Below are positions 26,198-33,704 of a stretch of DNA of 64,000 nt, piece by piece; the stretch's first letter is position 1, and every line of letters begins with the position of its first letter. The notes below the pieces were generated by a model. It was not told the origin of the DNA. It saw only the letters and a list, made by a program, of their open reading frames with translations, and searched no databases. The stretch comes from Allopontixanthobacter confluentis. GTDB taxonomy: Bacteria; Pseudomonadota; Alphaproteobacteria; Sphingomonadales; Sphingomonadaceae. The stretch is taken from assembly GCF_009827615.1 (NCBI RefSeq), contig NZ_WTYU01000001.1:517001-581000 (forward strand), given 5' to 3'. The position numbers and the translations under genes are program-made.

Positions 26198-27178
26198 TTA
26201 TGCGGCAAGCTTGCGGTGTTGCAAGCGCCGATGTTCTATGGTTTTTCGCTTGATCCTTTCTCGCTGTTTGATGATGGTTTCCGCCCGGCCGAAGTAGGCA
26301 TCGGCGGGCGTGACGTTCTTCAGGCTCTCGTGATAGCGTTGATGATTGTAATGTTTGACGAACGCCTCGACCTGCGCTTCCAGATCGCCGGGAAGGAAGT
26401 AGTTTTCCAGCAGGATGCGGTTCTTGAGCGTCTGGTGCCAGCGCTCGATCTTACCCTGCGTCTGCGGATGGAACGGCGCGCCGCGAACGTGGCGCATATC
26501 CTTTTCCGCCAGATAGTCCGCCAGTTCGCCAGCAACATAGCTGGGCCCATTGTCAGACAGCAGGCGCGGTTTGTGCACCACATGAGCCTGGTCACAGCCA
26601 GAAGCCGCCAGGGCCAGTTCCAGCGTATCGGTTACATCTTCGGCCCGCATGGTCGTGCACAGCTTCCACGCAATGATGTAGCGCGAGTAATCGTCGAGGA
26701 TCGTCGATAGATAATACCAGCCCCAGCCAATGATCTTCAGATAGGTAAAGTCCGTCTGCCACAGCTGGTTGGGCGCTGTCGTCTTGTCCTTGAACTCGCT
26801 GGCCGCCTTCATCACGATGAAGTTCGGACTGGTAATCAGATCATGGGCCTTGAGCAGGCGGTAAACGCTGGCCTCGGACACGAAGTAACGGCGCTCATCG
26901 GTGAACGTCACCGCCAGTTCCCTGGGGCTCAGCTCGCAGCGTTCCAGCGCCATTTCCAGTACCTGTGCCTGCACTTTGTCGGGGATCCGGTTCCATGCCC
27001 GGCGCGGTCCAGGGCGCCGATCTTCCAGCGAGTCTTCGCCGAACCGCTGATACAGATCATACCAGCGGTAGAAGGTAGGGCGGGCGATGCCCAGCCTATC
27101 CAGCGTCTGCTTCGCGGGCAGATGCGAGCGTTCAACGATGCGGATGATCTCGAGCTTTTCTGAGGCAGGATATCTCAT
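26198..27178 (-). CDS. IS3-family transposase OrfB
   Basis: A 326-residue DDE integrase-type transposase. The N-terminal helix-turn-helix is MRYPASEKLEIIRIVERSHL with GIARPTFYRWYDLYQRFGED; the catalytic domain has D in WQTDFTYLKIIGWGW, D in LLSDNGPSYVAGEL and E in QGKIERWHQTLKNR. No internal stops, so it may be active. It starts four bases inside orfA; normally it is made as an OrfAB fusion by frameshifting. A decayed copy lies at 19336-20371. Confidence 0.92.
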   Translation of the reverse strand: MRYPASEKLEIIRIVERSHLPAKQTLDRLGIARPTFYRWYDLYQRFGEDSLEDRRPGPRRAWNRIPDKVQAQVLEMALERCELSPRELAVTFTDERRYFVSEASVYRLLKAHDLITSPNFIVMKAASEFKDKTTAPNQLWQTDFTYLKIIGWGWYYLSTILDDYSRYIIAWKLCTTMRAEDVTDTLELALAASGCDQAHVVHKPRLLSDNGPSYVAGELADYLAEKDMRHVRGAPFHPQTQGKIERWHQTLKNRILLENYFLPGDLEAQVEAFVKHYNHQRYHESLKNVTPADAYFGRAETIIKQRERIKRKTIEHRRLQHRKLAA

Positions 27179-27543
27179 TCTTCGCCTCCCCCATCCCCGA
27201 TCATGCTTTTTTTGAGCAGACGCATCTCGAGTGTCTGCTCGGCCACCACTTCCTTCAGGTCGCGGGCTTCACGGCGCAATTCGCGCACTTCATCGGTATT
27301 GGCGCTGCGCGCCGTATCCCCGGCAAGCCGGCGCTTTCCGGCTTCCATGAAGTCCTTTGACCATTTGTAATACACGCCCTGCGCAATGCCTTCACGGCGG
27401 CACAGCTCAGCGATGCTATCTTCACCGCGCAGGCCTTCCAGCACGATCCGGATCTTCTCTTCCGCACTGTATTGCTTGCGGGTCGCCCGGCGGATGTCTT
27501 TGACTACCCGCTCTGCGGGTGCCTTTGAGTGTTTTGCGTTCAT
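27175..27543 (-). CDS. IS3-family transposase OrfA
   Basis: A 122-residue basic protein: helix-turn-helix (YSAEEKIRIVLEGLRGEDSI, ELCRREGIAQGVYYKWSKDF) followed by a leucine-zipper-like coiled coil (VRELRREARDLKEVVAEQTL, EMRLLKKSMI) used for dimerisation and for binding the IS ends. The C-terminus overlaps the orfB start by four bases. Complete, unlike its counterpart at 18943. Confidence 0.9.
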   Translation of the reverse strand: MNAKHSKAPAERVVKDIRRATRKQYSAEEKIRIVLEGLRGEDSIAELCRREGIAQGVYYKWSKDFMEAGKRRLAGDTARSANTDEVRELRREARDLKEVVAEQTLEMRLLKKSMIGDGGGEE

Positions 27544-27630
27544 TTCCGTTCCTTACAGTCACTGCAACGAACCCAAAACACTCACTTATTTCATGCAGCC
27601 AATCTGTCTATTGAACGCTGACGGGGGACA

Positions 27631-27780
27631 GCGCATTCCGCCGTTTGTCCGCGTTGGCTTGGACTGCTGGACAAAGCCAGAGTTATTGACGGCTCAATCC
27701 GATGCCCTTGGCATGGCTATGTCTTCAATCTGTTAGATGGGAGATGCCAATCGCAACCAGCGCTGAAGCTTATTGAATAG
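27631..27780 (+). pseudogene. Rieske-type ferredoxin domain relic (first copy)
   Basis: Between two IS elements, one frame reads RVIDGSIRCPWHGYVFNLLD then GRCQSQPALKL. CPWHG is the second cluster-binding box of a Rieske [2Fe-2S] domain; the first C-x-H box and all upstream parts are gone, and the downstream IS cuts the frame just after LKL. The gene was probably a Rieske ferredoxin-like or oxygenase component. The same tail recurs at 32684-32946. Confidence 0.75.
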
Positions 27781-27791
27781 CGCCTAGTTTT

Positions 27792-28667
27792 CTAGACGCC
27801 TTGCTGTCTCGTTGCCTGCTGTCGTTCGAACTCGACGGGCGACAGCATCCCGTTCCTGACATGCTTGCGCACCGTGTTATAGAACATTACGATGTAATCG
27901 AACACGTCCTGCCGGGCTCCCCCGCGTGTTTTGTATGTGCGCCTTCGGATGCGCTCGCGCTTGAGTTGGTTGAAGAAGCTCTCGACCACGGCGTTATCGT
28001 GACAGTTGCCTCGTCGGCTCATTGAGTGCTCAAAATTGTGGGCTCTGGTGAACGCAGCCCAGTCCATGCTGGTGAACTGCGAGCCTTGGTCCAAGTGGAT
28101 CAGGACCCGATGCTTCGGGTTGCGCCGACAGACGGCTATATGGAGAGCCTGCAGGACCAAGTCTGTAGGCCGGCGGCTTCGCATCGGCCAACCCACCACA
28201 AGGCTTGAGTAGAGATCGAGTACGACCGCGAGGTAGGCAAAGCCCTCCATCGTGCGGATGTAGGTTACGTCCGTCACCCAGGCCTTGCCTGGCGCGGCGA
28301 CATCGAACTGCCGAGCCAGCGTGTTGTCGATGGCCACGGATGGCTTGACGCCATAGCTACCCGATCGGCTTTTGTAGCCAATCTGCGCCTTGATGCCAGC
28401 TATTCGCGTCAGCCGTGCTAAGCGGCTCGGACAGCACGTCTCGCCCTGATCGAGCAGATCATCGTGCAACTTGCGGTAGCCATAAACCTTGTTGCCGTCA
28501 TTCCAGGCTTGCCGGATCTGCTGGGTCTGACGGGCATCTTCCCGGGCGCGCTGATTCAGCGGGGCCTTTCGCCATGCATAGCAACCGCTGGGCTGCACAG
28601 CCAAGCAGCGGCACATCGCCCGAACCCCGAAATGATCACGAAGCTCGGCAATGAACGGGTATCTCAC
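27792..28667 (-). CDS. IS3-family transposase OrfB (IS51-like)
   Basis: A 291-residue DDE transposase: N-terminal HTH_21-type region (FIAELRDHFGVRAMCRCLAV), catalytic D in WVTDVTYIRTMEGF, D in HLDQGSQFTSMDW and E in NAVVESFFNQLKRERI, and the C-terminal YNTVRKHVRNGMLSPVEFE typical of this group. No internal stops. Probably produced mainly as an OrfAB fusion through the slippery AAAAAAG in orfA. Confidence 0.92.
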   Translation of the reverse strand: MRYPFIAELRDHFGVRAMCRCLAVQPSGCYAWRKAPLNQRAREDARQTQQIRQAWNDGNKVYGYRKLHDDLLDQGETCCPSRLARLTRIAGIKAQIGYKSRSGSYGVKPSVAIDNTLARQFDVAAPGKAWVTDVTYIRTMEGFAYLAVVLDLYSSLVVGWPMRSRRPTDLVLQALHIAVCRRNPKHRVLIHLDQGSQFTSMDWAAFTRAHNFEHSMSRRGNCHDNAVVESFFNQLKRERIRRRTYKTRGGARQDVFDYIVMFYNTVRKHVRNGMLSPVEFERQQATRQQGV

Positions 28668-28929
28668 TTGGGATCTCTGGCGAAAAACCCGGTGGCTTTT
28701 TTAAAATCTCGCGCTCCTCGGTGACCCTGACAAGATCGCGCTTCAATCGCCGGATCTCGGCATCCTTATCATCGCCGCCAGCAGGCCGAGGGACCTTCTT
28801 CTTCCAAGCATACAGCGAGGGCTGGCTGACCCCCATGCGCTGCGAAACCTCCGCAACCGGATAGCCTCGCTCCGTGATCTGAGCCACCGCATCCCGCTTG
28901 AACTCACAGCTGAAATTTACTCTGCTCAA
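28636..28929 (-). CDS. IS3-family transposase OrfA (IS51-like)
   Basis: A 97-residue helix-turn-helix protein (MSRVNFSCEFKRDAVAQITE, VAEVSQRMGVSQPSLYAWKK) with a short coiled coil (DAEIRRLKRDLVRVTEEREI). At EILKK the sequence AAAAAAG provides a likely -1 frameshift to orfB; without the shift the protein ends after a short tail. Intact. Confidence 0.88.
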   Translation of the reverse strand: MSRVNFSCEFKRDAVAQITERGYPVAEVSQRMGVSQPSLYAWKKKVPRPAGGDDKDAEIRRLKRDLVRVTEEREILKKPPGFSPEIPSEIPVHCRAS

Positions 28930-28990
28930 ATTCGTCTCCTTACCTCAAAAGTAGGAAAGAAGGCGTCCAGAAATTTAGGGGCTATTCAGA

Positions 28991-29137
28991 GCGCCTTACG
29001 CCGGTTTCGTCGACGATGTCTATTTGATTATCGGGCTAGCGTTCGCATCAATGATGGTTCTTCTATTCGTTACGAACCTCACCCTGCGCATCATATTCTC
29101 CCATTTGCACAAGCCGACCAAGGTCCTGTTATTCTGA
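28991..29137 (+). pseudogene. C-terminal remnant of a membrane protein cut by the IS
   Basis: Immediately outside the IS right end a frame reads YAGFVDDVYLIIGLAFASMM, VLLFVTNLTLRIIF and SHLHKPTKVLLF before a TGA. One strongly hydrophobic helix with a charged tail resembles the last helix of a transporter. No start codon or upstream part remains. The family cannot be named. Confidence 0.5.
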
Positions 29138-29306
29138 GCTAAGCCTCAGCTATTCAAAGTTTGCGGAGGGGCCGATGCCAAATGTTTTGAAGTGAGACGC
29201 GGCTGAGAGGCTTAGGGCCAATTCAGCATAACTTACGAAAAAAATATCATGAGGCCGTTGGCCCAAGATATTAAAAGGATAATAGAAATAACCGCCGCTT
29301 CGACTT

Positions 29307-29861
29307 TCATAAGGAAGCCTCTTTATGATCAAACATGAAACTCTTATCACTCGATATATGGTCATAGATTGGCCGGGTACCCGCCCGGACTGTCAAGTAC
29401 GAAGCCATATCCTGAACGCCTTTTTCGGTCAATTCAACATACGCAACCCGTTTGTCGGCTTTCGAAACATCACGTGAAATCAGACCTGCTTCTTTAAGTA
29501 GGGTCAGATGCCTGAGTGCAGTGGTGCTAGGTCCGGCACTGGCGATACAGGCACTGGTAACTGATACCCTCTTTCCTGATCCATGATGGATGAAAAGGTC
29601 CAAAAGAATGTCCCAGCTCATTTCACCAAACAAGGAGGCGTCCAGATGCCGACTCCGCTCGCGCCGGGCGCTGTATTCGTCCCTCGCGACTGACGTAAGC
29701 AAAGGCAGGGAGCGTTCGCTAAGCACTAGTTCGTTGGCGCGTCGTTTGCTTGGAGCGCTAACCCGACTGCCGTCAGACATTTCAATCCTTTCGGCAAGTT
29801 TCAGCAAAATTTTGGCTATGTATTTGAGCACTTCGCTTGTGCTCATCGATTCAAGAATCAT
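29307..29861 (-). CDS. MarR-like winged-helix protein
   Basis: A 184-residue protein. The N-terminal half has a helix (SEVLKYIAKILLKLAERIEM) and a basic linker; the C-terminal half is a winged helix: SWDILLDLFIHHGSGKRVSV, IASAGPSTTALRHLTLLKEA (recognition region) and GLISRDVSKADKRVAYVELT (wing), ending EKGVQDMASYL. It starts inside the stop codon of the RadC-domain gene (ATGA), so they are coupled, last in a six-gene minus-strand operon. Probable DNA-binding regulator; target unknown. Confidence 0.78.
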   Translation of the reverse strand: MILESMSTSEVLKYIAKILLKLAERIEMSDGSRVSAPSKRRANELVLSERSLPLLTSVARDEYSARRERSRHLDASLFGEMSWDILLDLFIHHGSGKRVSVTSACIASAGPSTTALRHLTLLKEAGLISRDVSKADKRVAYVELTEKGVQDMASYLTVRAGTRPIYDHISSDKSFMFDHKEASL

Positions 29862-30625
29862 AACTTTCGCCCTGCCGCCAAGCTATAGGCTCCCGAAGCT
29901 GTTATGATAAGATGGTCGACTAGTTCAATTTCGAGCGTCTGAACAATGGACGAAAGAGACTTGGTTGCGGCTAAGTCCTGTTTACTGGGACGACAGTCGC
30001 CAGAAATATGATTGTGAGCAAGAATTATGCGGTCTGCCTCGAGCGCAATTGCTCGTGATACGACCGTCCTAGCCTTAAACTCGACTGCTCCTGCTCGTCC
30101 GATCGCCAAAGTTTCGTCAGCCAGATAGCGAGAGCTTGAGTCCAGGAAAATACCGTGCAGCCGTTCATCGCGAAGCCCAGAAAACTGCCAACGAAGGTAT
30201 CGAAGCAGAGCAGGATCGCAGCTGGAGACTGGTCTGCCCACTGCTTCTTCGCGCAACGCAGTTTCCATTAGATCACGTGCGGCGTGCAAAAGCGCGGCCA
30301 CTTGCGCGTCTGCGGGTAAAACTTGTCGCAATTGCTCCACTGATGCTGATACAGCACGATTAATGCTTCCAAAATGAGCAATCAATTGAGCAGCTATCTT
30401 TGGAGCGTCTAATCCAGAGACTGGGGCGAGCAATTCCGCCACGACTTGTACTTGCCGATACGACGCTTCCGCCGTACGTGCATCAGAGTCCCCAATGCGA
30501 GCAATCCTATCTGAAAATATGATGGTGCTATCGTCGTGACTGCGTAGACAATTTGCCCTGCTCCGGTGACAAGTTCTCGACCCAGATGACCCAACAAGGC
30601 TATTAGTTGAAACGAGGCGAACCAT
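29858..30625 (-). CDS. radC: RadC-like JAB-domain protein
   Basis: Contains a helix-hairpin-helix-like N-terminal region (about residues 60-130, VAELLAPVSGLDAPKIAAQL; VEQLRQVLPADAQVAALL) and a C-terminal RadC/JAB domain with the metal motif HNHISGDCRPSKQDL and the closing DHLIITASGAYSLAAG. RadC proteins are common on mobile elements and their biochemical role is unsettled. The start is uncertain: the frame runs to 30625 but the first ~50 residues overlap the upstream membrane-protein gene and look non-conserved, so translation may begin nearer 30490 at a non-ATG codon. It overlaps the winged-helix gene downstream by four bases. Confidence 0.78.
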   Translation of the reverse strand: MVRLVSTNSLVGSSGSRTCHRSRANCLRSHDDSTIIFSDRIARIGDSDARTAEASYRQVQVVAELLAPVSGLDAPKIAAQLIAHFGSINRAVSASVEQLRQVLPADAQVAALLHAARDLMETALREEAVGRPVSSCDPALLRYLRWQFSGLRDERLHGIFLDSSSRYLADETLAIGRAGAVEFKARTVVSRAIALEADRIILAHNHISGDCRPSKQDLAATKSLSSIVQTLEIELVDHLIITASGAYSLAAGRKL

Positions 30626-30891
30626 AAGGTGTATGTCCGGTTTGCCTGAAGCGCCACAGCTAACGCACCAAGAAGGGCGATACTGTCCAATATTGCATGT
30701 CCCACATCTATGCCGGAAATTTGGAAGCCGACGCCGGTGACGGCATGATAAATGTGGTCAGCTAACCCCAGGCCAATTAAAATGCCCGCGAGCGAACGTT
30801 CCGGTCCCGCGCCCCAACCTAAAGCTCCAATCAACACAATGATCAGAAAGATCAATTGGGCTACAAGCCTTATCTGAGAGGCGGGATCCAT
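30409..30891 (-). CDS. Integral membrane protein, unknown function
   Basis: A 160-residue protein with four likely membrane helices (about 8-26 LVAQLIFLIIVLIGALGWGA, 33-50, 65-85 and 88-130, where two may be packed) and a basic tail (MHVRRKRRIGKYKSWRN) that should be cytoplasmic. It belongs to the minus-strand operon between a small coiled-coil-like protein and the RadC gene, whose frame overlaps its 3' end by up to ~200 bases. No named family recognised. Confidence 0.65.
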   Translation of the reverse strand: MDPASQIRLVAQLIFLIIVLIGALGWGAGPERSLAGILIGLGLADHIYHAVTGVGFQISGIDVGHAILDSIALLGALAVALQANRTYTLWFASFQLIALLGHLGRELVTGAGQIVYAVTTIAPSYFQIGLLALGTLMHVRRKRRIGKYKSWRNCSPQSLD

Positions 30892-30927
30892 TAGTTGCAG
30901 TTCAAATCGCGGGCACCAAGGGTGATG

Positions 30928-31263
30928 TCACGCGGCAATGCGTTCTTCAGGCAATTGGAATGCGCCGGGTTTGGTTACTGTCGGAACATATTCGTCCAAA
31001 ATCCCGACCTCGGGCGCCAATGTGCTGAGTTCAGAGTGGACGCGGAAAATCTGACTAGAAGCTTGAAGGACGTGTCGCTCAACCTCTGCAAGTCGCAATA
31101 GCGCGCTCTGACCACTTGCTACGGGGACATCTGGATGCTGCCTCGCTTGAACCATCGCCTGCTTAAGCCTTGCTCCCAATTCTGTGGCTTCATCAAGCAC
31201 AGCTTCGGTTTCACGGATCAGTTTTTTAATCATAAGCGCGTTATCTAGTAGCGATTTTGTCAT
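30928..31263 (-). CDS. Small helical hypothetical protein
   Basis: A 111-residue soluble, strongly helical protein (MIKKLIRETEAVLDEATELG; ALLRLAEVERHVLQASSQIF) with heptad-like spacing, suggesting a coiled coil or four-helix bundle, and a flexible C-terminus. Third gene of the operon, 24 bases after the membrane-anchored HTH gene. The stretch of Lys/Glu/Ala helices is reminiscent of partner or anti-sigma-like adaptors, but no family could be identified. Confidence 0.62.
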   Translation of the reverse strand: MTKSLLDNALMIKKLIRETEAVLDEATELGARLKQAMVQARQHPDVPVASGQSALLRLAEVERHVLQASSQIFRVHSELSTLAPEVGILDEYVPTVTKPGAFQLPEERIAA

Positions 31264-31287
31264 CTCAGGTCTCCAAGCCCCCGACGC

Positions 31288-31845
31288 TCAATCGGCAGGT
31301 TGATCAGAATTAGGAGAGACGTAAACCACATCGTTCACAGCAGCATCTAGCGACATGTACACCGTGATGATCAACGCAACTGAAGCTAGTAAGCCGAGCG
31401 CGATGAACACTACGAGGAACAGCCTTGCCGTGACCGCATGATCTCCGTCGAGCATCCCCGGGACTATGCGCTCACCCACTTTCGTCTCCCACGGTGCTTG
31501 CATCCCAAATGGAATGCTATCGTGTAAGACAAAATGGCCAGCGGCGTCCTTGGCTCCTTGTTCGCCGGATATCTGACATGCCGGAACTCTATTTTTGCTA
31601 TATATAGGTTTTCTATAGGGGCTTTTTTCCATCGAAACACGATAGCAATCCGCCAATTCGTTCAACGTATTGACCTTAAGTTTTTCCTTCAAAGTTTTGA
31701 TGTGCTGATTGACCCTCGCTTGGGAAATTCCCAATTCAAGAGCGATGACCTTCAAGGGTTTCCTCACCGAGTTAAGCTCAAGGACTGCAACTTGACGCTC
31801 GGTGAGAGATGCCAAGATGTCATCGTCCAAGTTTTGGGAGCCCAT
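31288..31845 (-). CDS. LuxR-type HTH protein with C-terminal membrane anchor
   Basis: A 185-residue protein of unusual layout: an N-terminal LuxR/GerE helix-turn-helix (about 5-65, LTERQVAVLELNSVRKPLKV, IALELGISQARVNQHIKTLK), a ~70-residue linker, then a single hydrophobic helix near residues 140-165 (LFLVVFIALGLLASVALIIT) and a short outside tail. This suggests a membrane-tethered transcription factor. The ATG at 31845 was chosen for the strong AAGGAGG seven bases upstream. Second gene of the six-gene operon, possibly regulating it. Confidence 0.78.
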   Translation of the reverse strand: MGSQNLDDDILASLTERQVAVLELNSVRKPLKVIALELGISQARVNQHIKTLKEKLKVNTLNELADCYRVSMEKSPYRKPIYSKNRVPACQISGEQGAKDAAGHFVLHDSIPFGMQAPWETKVGERIVPGMLDGDHAVTARLFLVVFIALGLLASVALIITVYMSLDAAVNDVVYVSPNSDQPAD

Positions 31846-31859
31846 TTTATGCCTCCTTA

Positions 31860-32069
31860 TCAACCCTCTTTATTGTCTGCATTCTCAAGCTTCGCGGCCT
31901 CGCAAGATGTCCATGCATCTTGAATGTGAATGCCAACCTTGGTCAGCCCCAATCTATCAGCATCCACCAATGCCCGCCTTAACGAATCAGAAAGGTTATG
32001 TATCCCTTCGATGCGTGTTTTAGTGGCCTGAAACGCGTCAATCGAGCGCGGTTTTGGAGAGTTTTTCAT
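31860..32069 (-). CDS. Small hypothetical protein, first gene of the RadC operon
   Basis: A 69-residue soluble helical protein (IDAFQATKTRIEGIHNLSDS, LRRALVDADRLGLTKVGIHI) with no membrane segment. The frame is open to 32195; the ATG at 32069 was chosen because the sequence is protein-like from there, but it has no obvious ribosome-binding site. Its stop is 14 bases upstream of the HTH gene. No family recognised. Confidence 0.55.
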   Translation of the reverse strand: MKNSPKPRSIDAFQATKTRIEGIHNLSDSLRRALVDADRLGLTKVGIHIQDAWTSCEAAKLENADNKEG

Positions 32070-32683
32070 TCGAGATCGTGTATCAGTTTCGAAAAAAACC
32101 GCAATATTTGCAACCATAAGTTCGAGGTATAACCGTGCTGCCCTGTTGACTGATCGAGGATACAGCATTGTAGCGCACGAGCGCTTATGTTTCACAAGCA
32201 GACGCGTTGCTCGGACGTATCTGGGAAAATGTCTTAACCGGGAGCATTCAAAAAGTTTTTAGGATACCAGCTTGTCCGGTTGCGAGCCGCTCGACTTGGC
32301 AACCTGGGGCTGACGGCTCGACCTTACCGCGGAGGGTGGCAAGTGCAGAGCATTGAGCTGATCGCTGTTGGCTTCGCCCGACGATACTTGTCGGTGCCCA
32401 TAAAAGGGTGCACCAGGAACATCTAAAATACCCGTTAAGTGCGAGTAAATCATCACGAACCTCGTCGATGTTCCGGTCGAATTCCATATCCTGGAAACAC
32501 GGCCGGACCGACTTGAGGCGCTGGGCGAGCCCGATTGTGCGGTCTATACCATGCTGTGGAACGAAGACGGGCTTTTGACGCAAGAAAGAGAGCATTGGCT
32601 CGCCGAACATCAGCCAATCGGACTGCGCCGGCCCTCGACCTCGGCGCGGAGCGGGCCGAGCGCTCCATACTTTCAATGCTTTT

Positions 32684-32946
32684 TGAATTTGGCGGTGCTA
32701 TATTTCGACTGACCGGCCTTGAAGGATGCCTCGTTACGTATTCCGCTGTATCCCCGCATTGGATCGGATCGCTTGACGAGGCTCCAGTTGTTGACGGCTC
32801 GATCCGGTGCCCTTGTCCAAGTCTATCTGTTCGATCTGGTGGATGGTAGATGCCAATCCCAACCAGCGCTGAAGCTGGCGCCGCCGCCAGAAGTCCGATT
32901 GATCGACGGACGCGTCGTTGCGGCAAGGGCAATTTGGGCGCGCCCT
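32684..32946 (+). pseudogene. Rieske-type ferredoxin domain relic (second copy)
   Basis: One frame reads FEFGGAIFRLTGLEGCLVTY then SAVSPHWIGSLDEAPVVDGS and IRCPC; after a frameshift near 32813 another frame continues VYLFDLVDGRCQSQPALKL and APPPEVRLIDGRVVAARA. An intact Rieske domain would have C-P-H and C-P-W-H-G; here the first Cys is Ser (SPHW) and the second box is broken by the shift. The DNA from about 32788 to 32874 closely matches the relic at 27680-27765. Confidence 0.78.
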
Positions 32947-33355
32947 TAGATTGAGCTTTCTTGTGAAGGGGGGGTGGCCTGTTTCTATGCCTTTCAGAAG
33001 TTCCAAGGATTCGTAGTACATTGAAAAACAACGATATTCAACGCTGATTGATTATCGAGTAATGGAAAGTTTCTATTGTCGCAATCCTGCCTGTAATCAG
33101 ACCCTCAATCGACAAAATGTCCGAGAAAGCGGGAAAGTGGACAAACTCTATTGTCTATTCGACCTGCCGAAATGGCGCAAATCTGTGACTGAAACGACAA
33201 GTCTTTTTTGTCCCACTACAACTGATTGTTGTGAGACAATAAAGTCTTTTCACTGCGTACGCTTTGACGTAAAAGCTTTCTGGTCAGTATCTTGAATTTT
33301 GGCCGATTTCCGGGCGTTTCCGGAACTACGCATTTTTTCGCGTTCTTCGAGCCGA

Positions 33356-33436
33356 GCGGGAGACTTGCAGTTCACCAGCGTGGACTGGCATGCGTTTACC
33401 AGAGCGCACAAACTTGACCGCTCGATAAGACCGAAC
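33356..33436 (+). pseudogene. IS3-family transposase fragment
   Basis: A ~27-residue match (GDLQFTSVDWHAFTRAHKLD RSIR) to the central part of the IS51-like OrfB at 27792-28667, which reads GSQFTSMDWAAFTRAHNFEH. Only this catalytic-core snippet, around the second Asp region, survives; flanks do not match. It marks an old IS insertion. Confidence 0.65.
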
Positions 33437-33682
33437 GGGGCAGTCGCGACTAGATCCGCCGAAATGGCCGCCGTTCTTGGTTTGGAATTGCCGTTGCCGA
33501 GAGCCGCGCCCAGTCAAGGTCGCCCTGTGCGCCACGATAGCTCAATTTGAACCGCGGCAAGTGCGTGTTGGATGGCAGCAATATCGTGACGATCAAAATG
33601 CCTGAGCGAGGTATTTTCTTAAGCGTCGATCAAATTGCACCATTGTGCAAATAAACCCAATCAGCATGCTTGCATTAGAAAC

Positions 33683-33696
33683 TCTACATATGTAGA
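33683..33696. promoter_or_regulatory. Candidate PadR operator (14-base palindrome)
   Basis: The perfect palindrome TCTACATATGTAGA ends eight bases before the PadR start codon. PadR proteins typically bind short ATGT/ACAT-type palindromes in their own promoter, so autorepression is likely; this is inference from position and symmetry. Confidence 0.6.
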
Positions 33697-33704
33697 TCAG
33701 TTGG

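Larger units (their letters stand above)
26123..27630 (-). mobile_element. IS3-family insertion sequence with intact orfA and orfB
   Basis: 1,508-base candidate extent. Ends: TGTCCGTCGTCAG at 26123 on the plus strand and TGTCCCCCGTCAG at 27630 on the minus strand (17 of 25 bases match). Just inside, a second repeat pair occurs: TGAGTGTTTGGGATC (26168) and TGAGTGTTTTGGGTTC (27584, minus). No target duplication is visible (AAAAT versus GCGCA), suggesting later rearrangement. Confidence 0.75.
27774..28988 (-). mobile_element. IS3-family insertion sequence (IS51-like), complete
   Basis: 1,215 bases with terminal inverted repeats TGAATAGCGCCTAG at 27774 and TGAATAGCCCCTAAA at 28988 on the minus strand, the match extending to GACGCCTT. 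Contains overlapping orfA and orfB joined by a likely -1 frameshift site (AAAAAAG, 28696-28702, minus strand). Flanks TAT and GAG do not form a duplication; Rieske relic on one side and membrane-protein relic on the other suggest IS-mediated deletion. Confidence 0.88.
32070..33682. other. Relic-rich region without intact genes
   Basis: About 1.6 kb holding broken frames only. Recognisable pieces are a frameshifted Rieske relic (32684-32946) and a short IS3 transposase fragment (33356-33436). The rest (32070-32680, 32950-33350, 33440-33680) shows no gene or repeat that I can support. Confidence 0.5.

Noticed and set aside
26168-27584. Inner repeat pair TGAGTGTTTGGG as the IS termini
   Set aside because: Comparison with the decayed copy shows homologous end sequence continuing ~45 bases further out on both sides, so these are more likely subterminal.
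30895-30925. tRNA-like GTTCAAATC box
   Set aside because: No flanking acceptor or anticodon stems could be folded; no tRNA gene is seen in the window.
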